From Acetobacteraceae bacterium (GTDB lineage: Bacteria > Pseudomonadota > Alphaproteobacteria > Acetobacterales > Acetobacteraceae): a stretch of 64,000 nucleotides of DNA. Position numbers and translations under genes: made by a program. The stretch covers positions 1 through 64,000 of the forward strand of contig DNXO01000144.1 of assembly GCA_003506895.1 (NCBI GenBank), written 5' to 3'. Positions 33,882-43,350 of the stretch are shown one piece after another. The notes beneath the pieces are model-generated. The model saw only the letters and a program-made list of their open reading frames with translations. It made no database searches and was not told where the DNA came from. The stretch's first letter is position 1. Every line of letters begins with the position of its first letter.

Positions 33882-35681
33882 ATGTCTTTACTCGACAAGG
33901 TCATCGGCGGATTTTCCCCCGGCGCGTCACTGCGCCGGGGCATCCTGCTTCTGGAACGGGGCGACGCAAAAGGCGCCTTCGCGCTGTTCTCGCGCGCTGC
34001 CCGGGCCAATATCCCGGAAGCCGAATTCCGCGTGGGCCGCTGCTATCTGGAAGGGGCAGGTGTCCCGCCCAGCAGAGCCGATGGTGTGCGGTGGGTCGAG
34101 CGGGCGGCCGATAAGGGCTATGTCGAAGCGCAGGCCCTGCTGGCGACGCTGTGCCTGCACGGGATGGCGCCTGGTTTCGCTAACAGCGGCATCGGCACGG
34201 GCGCGGGCCTGTTCGGCGGTCAGACCGCCGCCGAACCGGATTATCCGACCGCGGCGAAGTGGGCGAGGCGCGCAGCCGAAGCCGGCTCCGCCGATGGCCA
34301 GGCCGTCCTCGGCTTCATCCTGACCTCGGGTCCGGAAAATTTGCGTAATGTCGAGGAAGGTGACCGCTGGTACGAAAAATCAGCCGCCGGCGGCTGCCCC
34401 CAAGGCCAACTCGGCTGGGCCCTGGTTCTGGCACGCGACACCAGCAAGCCCGGCGTCCAGGAAGAACTGATCAAGCATCTGGGTCAGGCGGCCGAGAACG
34501 GCCTCGCCACGGCGCTTTACCTCTACGGCATGGTCCTGGAACGTGGGCTTGGCGTCCCCCAGGACCGCGCCGCCGCGGCGGCTTGCTACAAGCAAGGGGC
34601 GGAAAAAGGCAATCGCGGCGCCCAGGCGCGCTGGGGATACGCCCTGATGGAGGGCAACGGTGTCGAAAAGAACCTGACCGAGGGTGAATCCTGGCTGCGC
34701 CGGGCGGCATTGGCCGGCGACCCCGAGGCCGCCGCTCTGGTTGGCGATATCTATGCCAAAGGCGGAAGTCTACCGCCCAACTATGCCGAGGCCGCGATGT
34801 GGTTCCGCCGGGCGGCGGATGCCAACCATAAGGGTGCCGCGCGCGCATTGGGCATGCTCCACCTTACCGGCGCGGGCGTCCCGCGCGATCAGGAAGAAGC
34901 CGCGAAGCTGTTCAGCCTCGCCGCCCAGGCGGGCGATGCCGCATCCCATGTTGACCTGGGTAATCTGCTGCTGCGCGGTCACGGCGACGAGCAGGACCAG
35001 ATCCGCACCCGCTCCTGGTTCGAACAGGCCGCGGCGTCGGGCGATCTTATCGCCGCGTTCAATTTCGGCGTATGCCTCGCCGAGGGTGTCGGCATCGAAC
35101 GCGACGACCGCAAGGCAGCCGAATGGCTGCGCCGGGCCGCCGACGGCGTGGTCAACGCGCAGTACTGGTATGGCCGCATGCTGGTGGAAGGCCGCGGCGT
35201 GGAGGCCAACCCCGAGGAAGGCCGCATATGGATCGCCAAGGCCGCGGAAATCGGCATGATCGAGGCCGAGGTCATGCTGGCGGATATGATGCTTTCCGGA
35301 CGCGGCGGGCCGAAGGACCATCCGGCAGCCCTGGCGCTGTTCGAAAAGGCCGCGGGCCGCGGTCATGTCGGCGCAATGTTCGCGGTCGGTGCGATGTATG
35401 GCGGCGGCCACGACGTCCCGTGGGACAGGGTCGCGGCCCAGCGTTGGTTCCGCGCCGCCGCCGAACGCGGCCACCCCTATGCCCAGATGATGCTGGGTCG
35501 CTATCTCGCCCGGAACCTGGCCGGCGAACAGGATATCGAGCAGGCTCGGCGTTGGACCGAACGTGCTGTCGCCCAAGGTCTTCAGGACGCGAAGGCCGAC
35601 CTTGCCGCGCTCCCGCCGCCCGTGGACCCGGATGGCGCCGCATCGCCTGAGGATACAGCGACCCGGGCAGCGGGCGACTGA
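33882..35681 (+). CDS. Sel1-repeat protein
   Basis: 599 aa made of roughly fourteen ~36-residue Sel1-like repeats, for example FRVGRCYLEGAGVPPSRADG, AALVGDIYAKGGSLPPNYAE, ALGMLHLTGAGVPRDQEEAA, and FNFGVCLAEGVGIERDDRKA. No signal peptide or membrane helix, so probably cytosolic. Sel1 solenoids are protein-protein scaffolds. It follows hlyD by 30 bases and precedes the large glycosyltransferase by 3, so it probably assists export or glycosylation of the secreted substrate. Confidence 0.9.
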   Translation: MSLLDKVIGGFSPGASLRRGILLLERGDAKGAFALFSRAARANIPEAEFRVGRCYLEGAGVPPSRADGVRWVERAADKGYVEAQALLATLCLHGMAPGFANSGIGTGAGLFGGQTAAEPDYPTAAKWARRAAEAGSADGQAVLGFILTSGPENLRNVEEGDRWYEKSAAGGCPQGQLGWALVLARDTSKPGVQEELIKHLGQAAENGLATALYLYGMVLERGLGVPQDRAAAAACYKQGAEKGNRGAQARWGYALMEGNGVEKNLTEGESWLRRAALAGDPEAAALVGDIYAKGGSLPPNYAEAAMWFRRAADANHKGAARALGMLHLTGAGVPRDQEEAAKLFSLAAQAGDAASHVDLGNLLLRGHGDEQDQIRTRSWFEQAAASGDLIAAFNFGVCLAEGVGIERDDRKAAEWLRRAADGVVNAQYWYGRMLVEGRGVEANPEEGRIWIAKAAEIGMIEAEVMLADMMLSGRGGPKDHPAALALFEKAAGRGHVGAMFAVGAMYGGGHDVPWDRVAAQRWFRAAAERGHPYAQMMLGRYLARNLAGEQDIEQARRWTERAVAQGLQDAKADLAALPPPVDPDGAASPEDTATRAAGD

Positions 35682-35684
35682 CCC

Positions 35685-38588
35685 ATGCCGGCGCGCGACA
35701 CCGGGGCTGAACCAGCGGTCGTTACTCTTGCGCGCACCGCGATGGCCCGCGGTATGGCTGCCATCGCCGGAAAAGACACGGTCGCCGCCCTGCGTTGGCT
35801 GGAGCGGGCACGACGGCTGGTACCAAAAGACCCCAATATCGCCCTGGCGCTGGCGAGCCTCTATCTTAACGATGATCCGGACCGGGCTGAGTCCCTGTTC
35901 GCAACGGTCGCCCGGGATCACGACGTCCAGCAGGCCTGGCTGGGATTGGCGGCTGTCAGGTTTCGGGCCGGCAATCCGGCCGCCGCCGCCGAACCCCTTG
36001 CCAGCGCCTTGTCACGTCATGCCTTTATCCAGGATGTGACGATGCTGGCCGACCGAATCGCACCGGCGGGTTGGTGCGCTCTACGGCCAGAAGGCGCCCT
36101 GGAAATCCACGCCCCGCCGGGTGTGCCGATCAAAGTGACACTGGACGGCAAAACAGCACCCGGTACAAGGCTTCCGGAAGATTGGGTTCGGGGCCGCACG
36201 GTTGAAGTGGTCGGGGATGGGGCTCCTCTGCTGGGCAGCCCAATTCAGGTAGGCGCGATCCGGCACGTGGATGGATGCGTGGAAGTCTGGGAAGGTGGCC
36301 TGCGCGGATGGGCCTGGCATCCGAACGACCCCGCGACCGATCCGGTGCTGACGCTGACCGATGGCAACGGTCGCCAACGGACAATAACCCCAAGCGATGA
36401 ATCCATCGCGGTCGCCGATACCGGGCCATTGGCCCGCCCTCGCTCCTTCAGCCTGACGGCCGCCGACCTTCGGGATCTTGTGGGCCCTATCCGCGTCAGC
36501 GGACCCAACGGCCGGGACCTGACGGGCAGCCCGGTCGATCCCCATGCGGAAGGCGCCTTTTACAGTCAGGTTGCCCTGGGTTTCGGTCGGGAGCACCCCG
36601 CCAATGGAGTTGCCGGTCCGGCACTCCGCGTCAGTGCCCCCGTCCCATTTCAGCCCGTGGGCGCCGACAACACCCGACGTGCCACGACCGTCGTCATCCC
36701 GATCCATAATGGCGGTCCGATCGTTCTGGCTTGCCTTGCCAGCGTTCTCGCCTCGGTGTCCAAGGACGTCCGGGTCCTCGTGATCGACGATGGCTCGACG
36801 GATCCGGCGATCGTCGCGGCCATTGACGATCTCCACACCCAACGAAAGATCGGATTACACCGCCACGCCCGCGCCGAGGGCTTTCCTGTCAGCGCAAACG
36901 CGGGCATCCGGTTGGCCAAGGGCCGCGACGTGGTGCTGCTCAACAGCGACACGCTCGTTCCGCCCGGCTGGGTTGAGCGGTTACGTGCTGCCGCCTATGC
37001 CGAACCAGACATCGGCAGCGTAACGCCGCTGTCGAACGACGCGAGCATTGTGAGTTATCCCGGACCCGCCGGCACAAACGAGCGGCCGAATCAAGCAGCG
37101 ACGAACCGGCTGGACCGGCTTGCCGCGCGAGCAAACGGTTCCGCGACCGTCGATATCCCAGTTGGTGTCGGCTTCTGTCTTTACCTGCGCCGGGATTGCC
37201 TGAACGCGGTGGGCGCGTTCCGCACCGACGTCTTCGCGCAGGGCTACGGCGAGGAGAACGATCTGTGCCTGCGCGCCCGCCGGTTGGGCTGGCGCAACGT
37301 CGCCCTGACGGGCCTGTTCGTCGGTCATCATGCGGGAACGACCTTCGGCCCCAGCGCCGTCCATCTGCGCCGACGCAACAGCCGGCTGCTGGAGGAACTG
37401 CACCCCGGATACGACGCGCTTGTCGCACGTTACGTCGCCGCCGACCCGCTGGCCCAGGCCCGGCGCCGGATCGACTCGCTGATCTGGAAAGAGCGCGGCA
37501 GAAAATGGCCGCAGGCGGCGATCCTGATCGCGCACGATGACGGCGGCGGCGTCGAACGCCAGGTCCGGCATCGGGCAGCCGCCCATGCCGCGGACGGACG
37601 GCGGCCGATCGTGCTGCGGCCGGCCGAAACCAATGCGAACCAGCCAGCGATCGCGGTGCGGGACGGGTTAAACGATGATCTTCCGAATCTGATCTTCGCC
37701 ATGCCGACCCAACTGCCGGAGCTTGCGGGCTTTCTGCGTGCCTCCCGGGCAGACCGGATCGAGGCGCATCACCTCGCCGATTATGGCCCCGAGATCTATG
37801 ACCTGATCGCCAAGCTCGCTTTGCCCTGCGACGTGCATGTCCACGATTATGCCTGGTTCTGCCCGCGTATCTCCCTGGTGGCGGCCTATAACCGGTATTG
37901 CGGTGAGCCCGATCTGGCGGACTGCGAGGCCTGCATTGCCGATAACGGACACTTCCTGAAGGAAGATATCAGCGTCGAGGCGTTGCGGCGGCGGTCGGAC
38001 CGGTTCCTGGCCGATGCTCGGCAAATCGTCGTGCCGGCGGCCGACGTCGGGAGGCGGCTGCGCCGCTACTTTCCCGAGGTCACAACAACAACCGTTCCCC
38101 ACGAAGACGATGGCGATACCGCCCCGCCCCGGAAGCCGGCGGCAAGGCCAAACGGGCGGCCCCGCGTCTGCGTCGTTGGCGCCATCGGCATTCACAAGGG
38201 TTACGAAATCCTGCTGGCCTGCGCGAGGGACGCGCAACGGCGCGATCTGGACCTGGAATTCGCGGTCGTCGGTCACACCATCGACGATGCCAGGATCATG
38301 GCCACGGAACGGGTGTTCGTGACAGGCGAATTCGGCGCGGGCGAAGCGGTCGCATTGATCGCCGCCCAGAACGCCGCACTTGGTTTCGTGCCGTCCATCT
38401 GGCCCGAAACCTGGTGCCTGACCCTTGGGGAAATCTGGCGCGCCGGCCTGAGTGCCGCCGCGTTCGACATCGGCGCCCCGGCGGAGCGAATCAGACAAAC
38501 CGGACGTGGAATAGTACTTCCATTGGGTCTATCCCCAAATGCTATTAACAACGCGCTGCTCGCGGCAGTCCGGGCGGCGGGGCTTTGA
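35685..38588 (+). CDS. Large multidomain glycosyltransferase (GT2 + GT4-like)
   Basis: 967 aa. Residues 1-~110 look like a short TPR/helical solenoid (AALRWLERARRLVPKDPNIA). ~110-330 is an undefined beta-rich linker. A GT-A family 2 domain runs ~335-585: TTVVIPIHNGGPIVLACLAS, VLVIDDGSTDP, VLLNSDTLVPPGW and YGEENDLCLRARRLGW. The C-terminal ~380 residues are GT-B/GT4-like: ILIAHDDGGGVERQVRHRAA, DVHVHDYAWFCPRISLVAAY, and the donor-side end VPSIWPETWCLTLGEIWRAG. It could add two different sugars. Likely cytosolic; acceptor unknown, with the neighbouring secretion system suggesting a secreted protein or surface glycan. Confidence 0.85.
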   Translation: MPARDTGAEPAVVTLARTAMARGMAAIAGKDTVAALRWLERARRLVPKDPNIALALASLYLNDDPDRAESLFATVARDHDVQQAWLGLAAVRFRAGNPAAAAEPLASALSRHAFIQDVTMLADRIAPAGWCALRPEGALEIHAPPGVPIKVTLDGKTAPGTRLPEDWVRGRTVEVVGDGAPLLGSPIQVGAIRHVDGCVEVWEGGLRGWAWHPNDPATDPVLTLTDGNGRQRTITPSDESIAVADTGPLARPRSFSLTAADLRDLVGPIRVSGPNGRDLTGSPVDPHAEGAFYSQVALGFGREHPANGVAGPALRVSAPVPFQPVGADNTRRATTVVIPIHNGGPIVLACLASVLASVSKDVRVLVIDDGSTDPAIVAAIDDLHTQRKIGLHRHARAEGFPVSANAGIRLAKGRDVVLLNSDTLVPPGWVERLRAAAYAEPDIGSVTPLSNDASIVSYPGPAGTNERPNQAATNRLDRLAARANGSATVDIPVGVGFCLYLRRDCLNAVGAFRTDVFAQGYGEENDLCLRARRLGWRNVALTGLFVGHHAGTTFGPSAVHLRRRNSRLLEELHPGYDALVARYVAADPLAQARRRIDSLIWKERGRKWPQAAILIAHDDGGGVERQVRHRAAAHAADGRRPIVLRPAETNANQPAIAVRDGLNDDLPNLIFAMPTQLPELAGFLRASRADRIEAHHLADYGPEIYDLIAKLALPCDVHVHDYAWFCPRISLVAAYNRYCGEPDLADCEACIADNGHFLKEDISVEALRRRSDRFLADARQIVVPAADVGRRLRRYFPEVTTTTVPHEDDGDTAPPRKPAARPNGRPRVCVVGAIGIHKGYEILLACARDAQRRDLDLEFAVVGHTIDDARIMATERVFVTGEFGAGEAVALIAAQNAALGFVPSIWPETWCLTLGEIWRAGLSAAAFDIGAPAERIRQTGRGIVLPLGLSPNAINNALLAAVRAAGL

Positions 38589-38671
38589 TGAAGGATCACG
38601 ACCGCCATGACCCAAGGCCATTACCACGTTGCTTCCGCCGATCCTTCTGACCTAGTGATATAAGTCGTAAA

Positions 38672-39706
38672 ATGGCACGAACACCTAAAAAGCGAGTCAG
38701 CCGTATGTCCGAAGCCGCAAGCGCGGAACGAACGAAAGCCCCGGCCAGACAATCCGGGTCCCAGCCAACCGATACTACACCCGATGCGTCGAACCGCGTT
38801 GCCGAGTTGCAAGTGACGGCGCACCTGATGACGCTGGAAACAGGCCTGTTCTGTGTCTTCCAGACCCCAGGCAGCACGCCGCCGGACGCGGCGACCGGTC
38901 TGCCGGGCGTGCGCATCACACCGGCTCCCGGCTTGGCCGGACGGCCGGAAGCCGTTACCGTCAGTACATTCCGCGAGGACGGCTGGCTAAATGGGACGGC
39001 CGCCCTGGTGCGGGTGACCGACGGTTCGGCGCAGATCCTGGTTACGATTTATCAGCACAAGGGCATGGACGCCGCCCCCCGCCTCCAGGTCCTGCGCCTG
39101 AGCGGCGAACCCAACGCGTCGGCCATGCCCGAAGCGCCCGCCGCCGCGGCTCCGGCACCCAAGCCGGTGGCCGAAACCGGGCAGCCGGAAGCGAACCCGG
39201 AAGTCATGGCGCACGTGCAGCGCATGGGCGACGTCGGTGTCAAACTTGGCGAATGGCTTGGCATCAAAGGCAGCCGCCAGTGGGTCGAGGGCTTCGGTCT
39301 GGCGCCCGCCACGGGTATCGCCCTGGAGGACATCGAGTATCAGGCCGTGCTGGGCCGCAACTGGCTTTCGCCCTGGGTCGAAGGCGGCAAGTTCTGCGGC
39401 AGCCGCGGCATGGCGTTACCATTGCTGGGGATCAAGGTCCGCCTGAAGGGCGCCGCCGCCCGTGCGTTCGAATGCCGTTATTCGGCGACCTTCGTGGATG
39501 GCAGCGCTGTTGGCCCGGTCAGCGGCGGTGAGGCCTGCGAAGCCGAGAGCCTGGCCGCGCTGGAAGCTTTCCAGATCGTCATTCACCCGCGCGCGGGCAA
39601 GACGGCGACGAAGGTTGCCACCGGCAAGGCCGCTGCCAAGCCCACTGCGAAGGCGGCCATCAAGCCCGCTGCCAAGCCCGCCCCCAAACCACGCGCCAAG
39701 GCATAA
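38672..39706 (+). CDS. Unknown protein with ChW-like repeats and Lys/Ala/Pro tail
   Basis: 344 aa (an internal ATG at 38705 is possible). An N-terminal polar region, a small domain (~45-135), a Pro/Ala linker (MPEAPAAAAPAPKPVAE), and a C-terminal domain (~190-310) whose two units resemble clostridial hydrophobic-W (ChW) repeats: IEYQAVLGRNWLSPWVEGGK with LPLLGIKVRL, then CRYSATFVDGSAVGPVSGGE with LAALEAFQIVI. The last ~35 residues are a histone-H1-like repeat of Lys, Ala and Pro (KAAAKPTAKAAIKPAAKPAP). The ChW match is by eye. No signal peptide, which would fit export by the type I system nearby, but no RTX motif is present. Confidence 0.6.
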   Translation: MARTPKKRVSRMSEAASAERTKAPARQSGSQPTDTTPDASNRVAELQVTAHLMTLETGLFCVFQTPGSTPPDAATGLPGVRITPAPGLAGRPEAVTVSTFREDGWLNGTAALVRVTDGSAQILVTIYQHKGMDAAPRLQVLRLSGEPNASAMPEAPAAAAPAPKPVAETGQPEANPEVMAHVQRMGDVGVKLGEWLGIKGSRQWVEGFGLAPATGIALEDIEYQAVLGRNWLSPWVEGGKFCGSRGMALPLLGIKVRLKGAAARAFECRYSATFVDGSAVGPVSGGEACEAESLAALEAFQIVIHPRAGKTATKVATGKAAAKPTAKAAIKPAAKPAPKPRAKA

Positions 39707-39732
39707 AGGCGGCATCGCCCCATCGCGGACAA

Positions 39733-39758
39733 GCCAGTCAGCCCGGACGTTGACTGGC
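39733..39758 (+). terminator. Hairpin after the ChW-like gene
   Basis: Perfect 8-bp arms GCCAGTCA and TGACTGGC with a 10-base loop, followed by GTTTCG. Lies 27 bases past the stop and 38 bases before the next gene; the short T run makes it a moderate candidate. Confidence 0.5.
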
Positions 39759-39795
39759 GTTTCGCCTCGGCGGCCGTCCAGACAAGGTTACCAGA

Positions 39796-41100
39796 TTGAA
39801 GTTCCTGTTCGTTCACCAGAACTACCCCGCCCAATTCCTGCACATCGTCCGGCACCTTGTCGCGGCGAAGCGGCACGAGGTGGTTTTCATTACCGAACCG
39901 AATGCGAATGAAATCGCCGGCGTCCGGAAAGTACCATACCTCAAGCCGAAACTGGACGTGTCGGAAGTTCACGTCGCGGCCCGGGAACTCGATAACGGGG
40001 TCCGCCGTGCGGAGCTTGTGTATCGTGCCGCGTACGGCCTGAATCACCTCGGCTACAAGCCCGACATCATCATCGGCCATCACGGCTGGGGAGAAATGCT
40101 GAACCTTCGCGACCTGTGGCCTGACGTGCCGATGTTGGGCTACATGGAGTTCTACTATCAGTACAATGCCGCGGATGTCGGATTCGATCCGGAGTTCCCG
40201 TCCGACCCATTGGATTTCCCGCGCATCCGAGCCAAGAACGCGATCAACCATATCGCGCTTAATCTTGGTGCCACGGGGCAATGCCCGACCCAGTGGCAGT
40301 TATCGACCTATCCCAAATGGGCCCGCCCGCGGATCGAACTGATCTGGGAAGGCGTCGATCTGGAGATGTGCAGCCCGGATCCGGCCGCGCGCAGGAGGAC
40401 GCTCAAGGTCGGCGACATGACGATCAAACCGACCGACAAGCTCGTTACCTACGTCTCGCGCGACCTGGAACCCTATCGCGGTTTCCACATCATGATGCGT
40501 GCGCTGCCTGACCTGTTGAAGGCGCACAAGGATCTGAAGGTCATCATGATCGGCGGCGACGGTATCAGCTATGGCGCGGCGCCGCATCATGGTGGCAACT
40601 GGCGGGAGGTCATGCTGGCGGAGGTCGGCAAGAACATCGACCCCGATCGCGTCGTCTTCCCCGGCCGCGTCCCCTACTCGACCTATCTCTCGGCGCTGCG
40701 CCGCTCCGACGCGCATGTCTATCTGACCTATCCATTCGTCGCCTCATGGTCGATGCGGGAATCGATGGCGATCGGTTGCGCGGTCATCGGCGGCGATGTC
40801 GATCCGGTGCGGGAGTTCATTACGCATGGCGAGAATGGGGTACTGACACCGTTTCTGGAGCCGCGCACCCTGGCCCGCACGATCCTCAACGTGATCGAGG
40901 ACAAGACGTTGAACCGCAAGTTGCGCGAAGGGGCCAGGGCCTATGCCGAAGCGAATCTGGCGATGGGGGATTACCTGGATCGCTACTGTCAGGTAATCGC
41001 CAATATGACCGGCGAGAACCCGGCCCCTCGCCCCGAACTGGAAACGGAGGTCGCCAAAAAGGCCGGGCGAATTCGCAAGCGGGCCACCGCCGACGCCTGA
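39796..41100 (+). CDS. GT4-family glycosyltransferase
   Basis: 434 aa from a TTG start; the N-terminus MKFLFVHQNYPAQFLHIVRH is the natural beginning of the fold, and no ATG is near. GT-B fold: N-terminal acceptor domain with PDIIIGHHGWGEML, donor domain with LVTYVSRDLEPYRGFHIMMR, VFPGRVPYSTYLSALRRSD, and the E-x7-E region SWSMRESMAIGCAVIGGDVD. Probably transfers a hexose from a nucleotide sugar. Last gene of the secretion/glycosylation block on the plus strand. Confidence 0.9.
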   Translation: MKFLFVHQNYPAQFLHIVRHLVAAKRHEVVFITEPNANEIAGVRKVPYLKPKLDVSEVHVAARELDNGVRRAELVYRAAYGLNHLGYKPDIIIGHHGWGEMLNLRDLWPDVPMLGYMEFYYQYNAADVGFDPEFPSDPLDFPRIRAKNAINHIALNLGATGQCPTQWQLSTYPKWARPRIELIWEGVDLEMCSPDPAARRRTLKVGDMTIKPTDKLVTYVSRDLEPYRGFHIMMRALPDLLKAHKDLKVIMIGGDGISYGAAPHHGGNWREVMLAEVGKNIDPDRVVFPGRVPYSTYLSALRRSDAHVYLTYPFVASWSMRESMAIGCAVIGGDVDPVREFITHGENGVLTPFLEPRTLARTILNVIEDKTLNRKLREGARAYAEANLAMGDYLDRYCQVIANMTGENPAPRPELETEVAKKAGRIRKRATADA

Positions 41101-41225
41101 TTCGTATTTCTGGCAGCCCCACCGCGGCTGACAAAGCGACCGGCGCCTCTTGCCCGATCCTGTCGGCTTGTGCCACCACGGCGAAACGACGCATGTCATA
41201 GCGCATTGCGACCGAGAGGATGATC

Positions 41226-42071
41226 ATGACCGATAGTGCTCCGGCACCTCAACCAGCCACCGGCACCCTGATGCGGGGGAAGCGCGGCGTCATCATGGGC
41301 GTCGCCAACGACCGTTCGCTGGCCTGGGGCATCGCCGCGGCGTGTGCGGCCCAGGGTGCGGAGCTGGCATTCACCTATCAGGGCGACGCGCTGGGCCGCC
41401 GGGTGCGCCCGCTGGCGGCGCAGGCTGGTTCCGACCTGCTGTTTTCCTGCGACGTGGCCGATGAGGCCAGTATCGACACCGCCTTTGCCGAGATCGGCAA
41501 GCATTGGGACGGCATCGATTTTCTGGTCCACGCCATCGGCTATGCCGACAAGCAATATCTGCGCGGGCGATACCTCGACACGCCCCGCGACGGGTTCCTG
41601 CAGGCGATGGACATCTCGTGCTACTCCTTCACCGCGGTCTGCCAGCGCGCCGTACCGATGATGAAGCCGGGCGGCAGCCTTCTGACCCTCAGCTACCTGG
41701 GGGCTGAACGGGTCGTGCCGCATTACAACGTGATGGGCGTGGCGAAAGCGGCGCTGGAGGCATCGGTGCGCTATCTGGCGGCCGACCTGGGCACCGCCGG
41801 CATCCGCTGCAATGCGATCAGCGCCGGCCCGATCAAGACCCTGGCTGCCTACGGCGGGATCGGCGACTTCCAGTACATCCTGCGCTGGAATCAGTTGAAC
41901 TCACCCATGCAGCGCAACACCACGATCGAGGATGTTGGCGGCGCGGGTGTGTATTTCCTGTCCGATCTGTCGTCCGGCGTGACCGGCGAGGTGCATCATG
42001 TGGATTGCGGCTACCATAGCGTCGGCATGAAGAACCCGAACGCGCCCGATATCGCAATCGTGGAAAGCTGA
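41226..42071 (+). CDS. fabI: Enoyl-[acyl-carrier-protein] reductase FabI
   Basis: 281 aa from the second ATG (41226), which has GAGAGG at better spacing than the ATG at 41220. NADH-dependent last step of fatty-acid elongation, target of triclosan-type inhibitors. Shows RGVIMGVANDRSLAWGIA at the N-terminus, the FabI active-site spacing Y-x6-K in SYLGAERVVPHYNVMGVAKA, and AISAGPIKTLAAYGGIGDF. Twelve bases before aroC, so probably co-transcribed. Confidence 0.95.
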   Translation: MTDSAPAPQPATGTLMRGKRGVIMGVANDRSLAWGIAAACAAQGAELAFTYQGDALGRRVRPLAAQAGSDLLFSCDVADEASIDTAFAEIGKHWDGIDFLVHAIGYADKQYLRGRYLDTPRDGFLQAMDISCYSFTAVCQRAVPMMKPGGSLLTLSYLGAERVVPHYNVMGVAKAALEASVRYLAADLGTAGIRCNAISAGPIKTLAAYGGIGDFQYILRWNQLNSPMQRNTTIEDVGGAGVYFLSDLSSGVTGEVHHVDCGYHSVGMKNPNAPDIAIVES

Positions 42072-42083
42072 CAGTCCGCCGCC

Positions 42084-43187
42084 ATGTCGCACAACAGCTT
42101 CGGTCATCTCTTCCGCGTCACCACCTGGGGCGAAAGCCATGGGCCGGCGATCGGCGGCGTCGTCGATGGCTGCCCGCCGCTGCTGCCGCTGACCGAGGCG
42201 GACATTCAGCCCTGGCTGGACAAGCGCCGGCCCGGCCAGTCGAAATTCACCACGCAGCGGCAGGAACCCGACCAGGTTCGCATCCTGTCCGGTGTGTTCG
42301 AAGGTATGACCACCGGCACACCCATCAGTTTGCTGATCGAGAATACCGACCAACGCTCTCGCGATTATGCCGCGATCGCGACCCAGTTCCGGCCCGGCCA
42401 TGCCGACCTGACGTACGACCTGAAATACGGCATCCGGGACTATCGCGGCGGCGGGCGGTCGTCGGCCCGTGAAACCGCGATACGGGTGGCTGCCGGCGCG
42501 GTTGCCCGTCGTGTTCTGGGATCGGGCGTACGCATCCGCGGCGCCTTGGTCCAGGTCGGTCCGCACAAGATCGACCGCGACCGGTGGGACTGGGATCAGA
42601 TCGGTGAAAATCCGTTCTTCTGTCCCGATCCGATCGCCGCGCAGACCTGGGAAACCTATCTGTCGGCGGTTCGTAAGTCAGGCTCCTCCACCGGCGCCGT
42701 GATCGAGGTGGTCGCGGACGGGATGCAGCCCGGTTTGGGCGCGCCGATTTACGGCAAGCTGGACGCCGACCTGGCGGGTGCCCTGATGTCGATCAATGCC
42801 GTGAAAGGCGTGGAGATCGGCGAGGGTTTCGCCGCCGCCGCCCTGACCGGCGAAGACAACGCCGACGAAATGCGGATGCGTGACGGGTTGGTGGCATTCG
42901 ACTCCAACCACGCCGGCGGCATCCTCGGCGGGATTTCGACGGGCCAGCCGATCGTGGTTCGTTTCGCAGTCAAGCCGACAAGCTCCATACTATCATTGCG
43001 CCACTCGGTTGACCGCCTTGGCCACGATATCGAGATCATGACCAAGGGCCGTCATGATCCCTGCGTTGGTATCCGAGCGGTGCCGGTCGGAGAGGCGATG
43101 GTGGCCTGCGTGCTGGCTGATCACCTGTTGCGCCATCGTGCGCAAAACCCCGACGCTCCGACGACCGCGCGGCTGCCCCGGAATTGA
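42084..43187 (+). CDS. aroC: Chorismate synthase AroC
   Basis: 367 aa. Converts EPSP to chorismate with reduced FMN, the last shikimate step. Signature stretches: FRVTTWGESHGPAIGGVVDG, RRPGQSKFTTQRQEPDQVRI, QFRPGHADLTYDLKYGIRDY, and RGGGRSSARETAIRVAAGAV. Catalytic His residues are in the first and C-terminal (KGRHDPCVGIRAVPVGEAM) motifs. Full length. Follows fabI in the same direction. Confidence 0.96.
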   Translation: MSHNSFGHLFRVTTWGESHGPAIGGVVDGCPPLLPLTEADIQPWLDKRRPGQSKFTTQRQEPDQVRILSGVFEGMTTGTPISLLIENTDQRSRDYAAIATQFRPGHADLTYDLKYGIRDYRGGGRSSARETAIRVAAGAVARRVLGSGVRIRGALVQVGPHKIDRDRWDWDQIGENPFFCPDPIAAQTWETYLSAVRKSGSSTGAVIEVVADGMQPGLGAPIYGKLDADLAGALMSINAVKGVEIGEGFAAAALTGEDNADEMRMRDGLVAFDSNHAGGILGGISTGQPIVVRFAVKPTSSILSLRHSVDRLGHDIEIMTKGRHDPCVGIRAVPVGEAMVACVLADHLLRHRAQNPDAPTTARLPRN

Positions 43188-43350
43188 GCAGGCGATAATA
43201 ACCGAGCTTGACGGTCAGGAATAAGTGGGACTGAATACCGTTCCCATTATCGTGATAGCGTGTACGATGTCGGTATCGTCTTCGACCTTGGATATTTCCG
43301 GCTTAGCTCCTTTCGTAGCCCTGGTTGGGATACGGTGCTGGCAGGAACGG

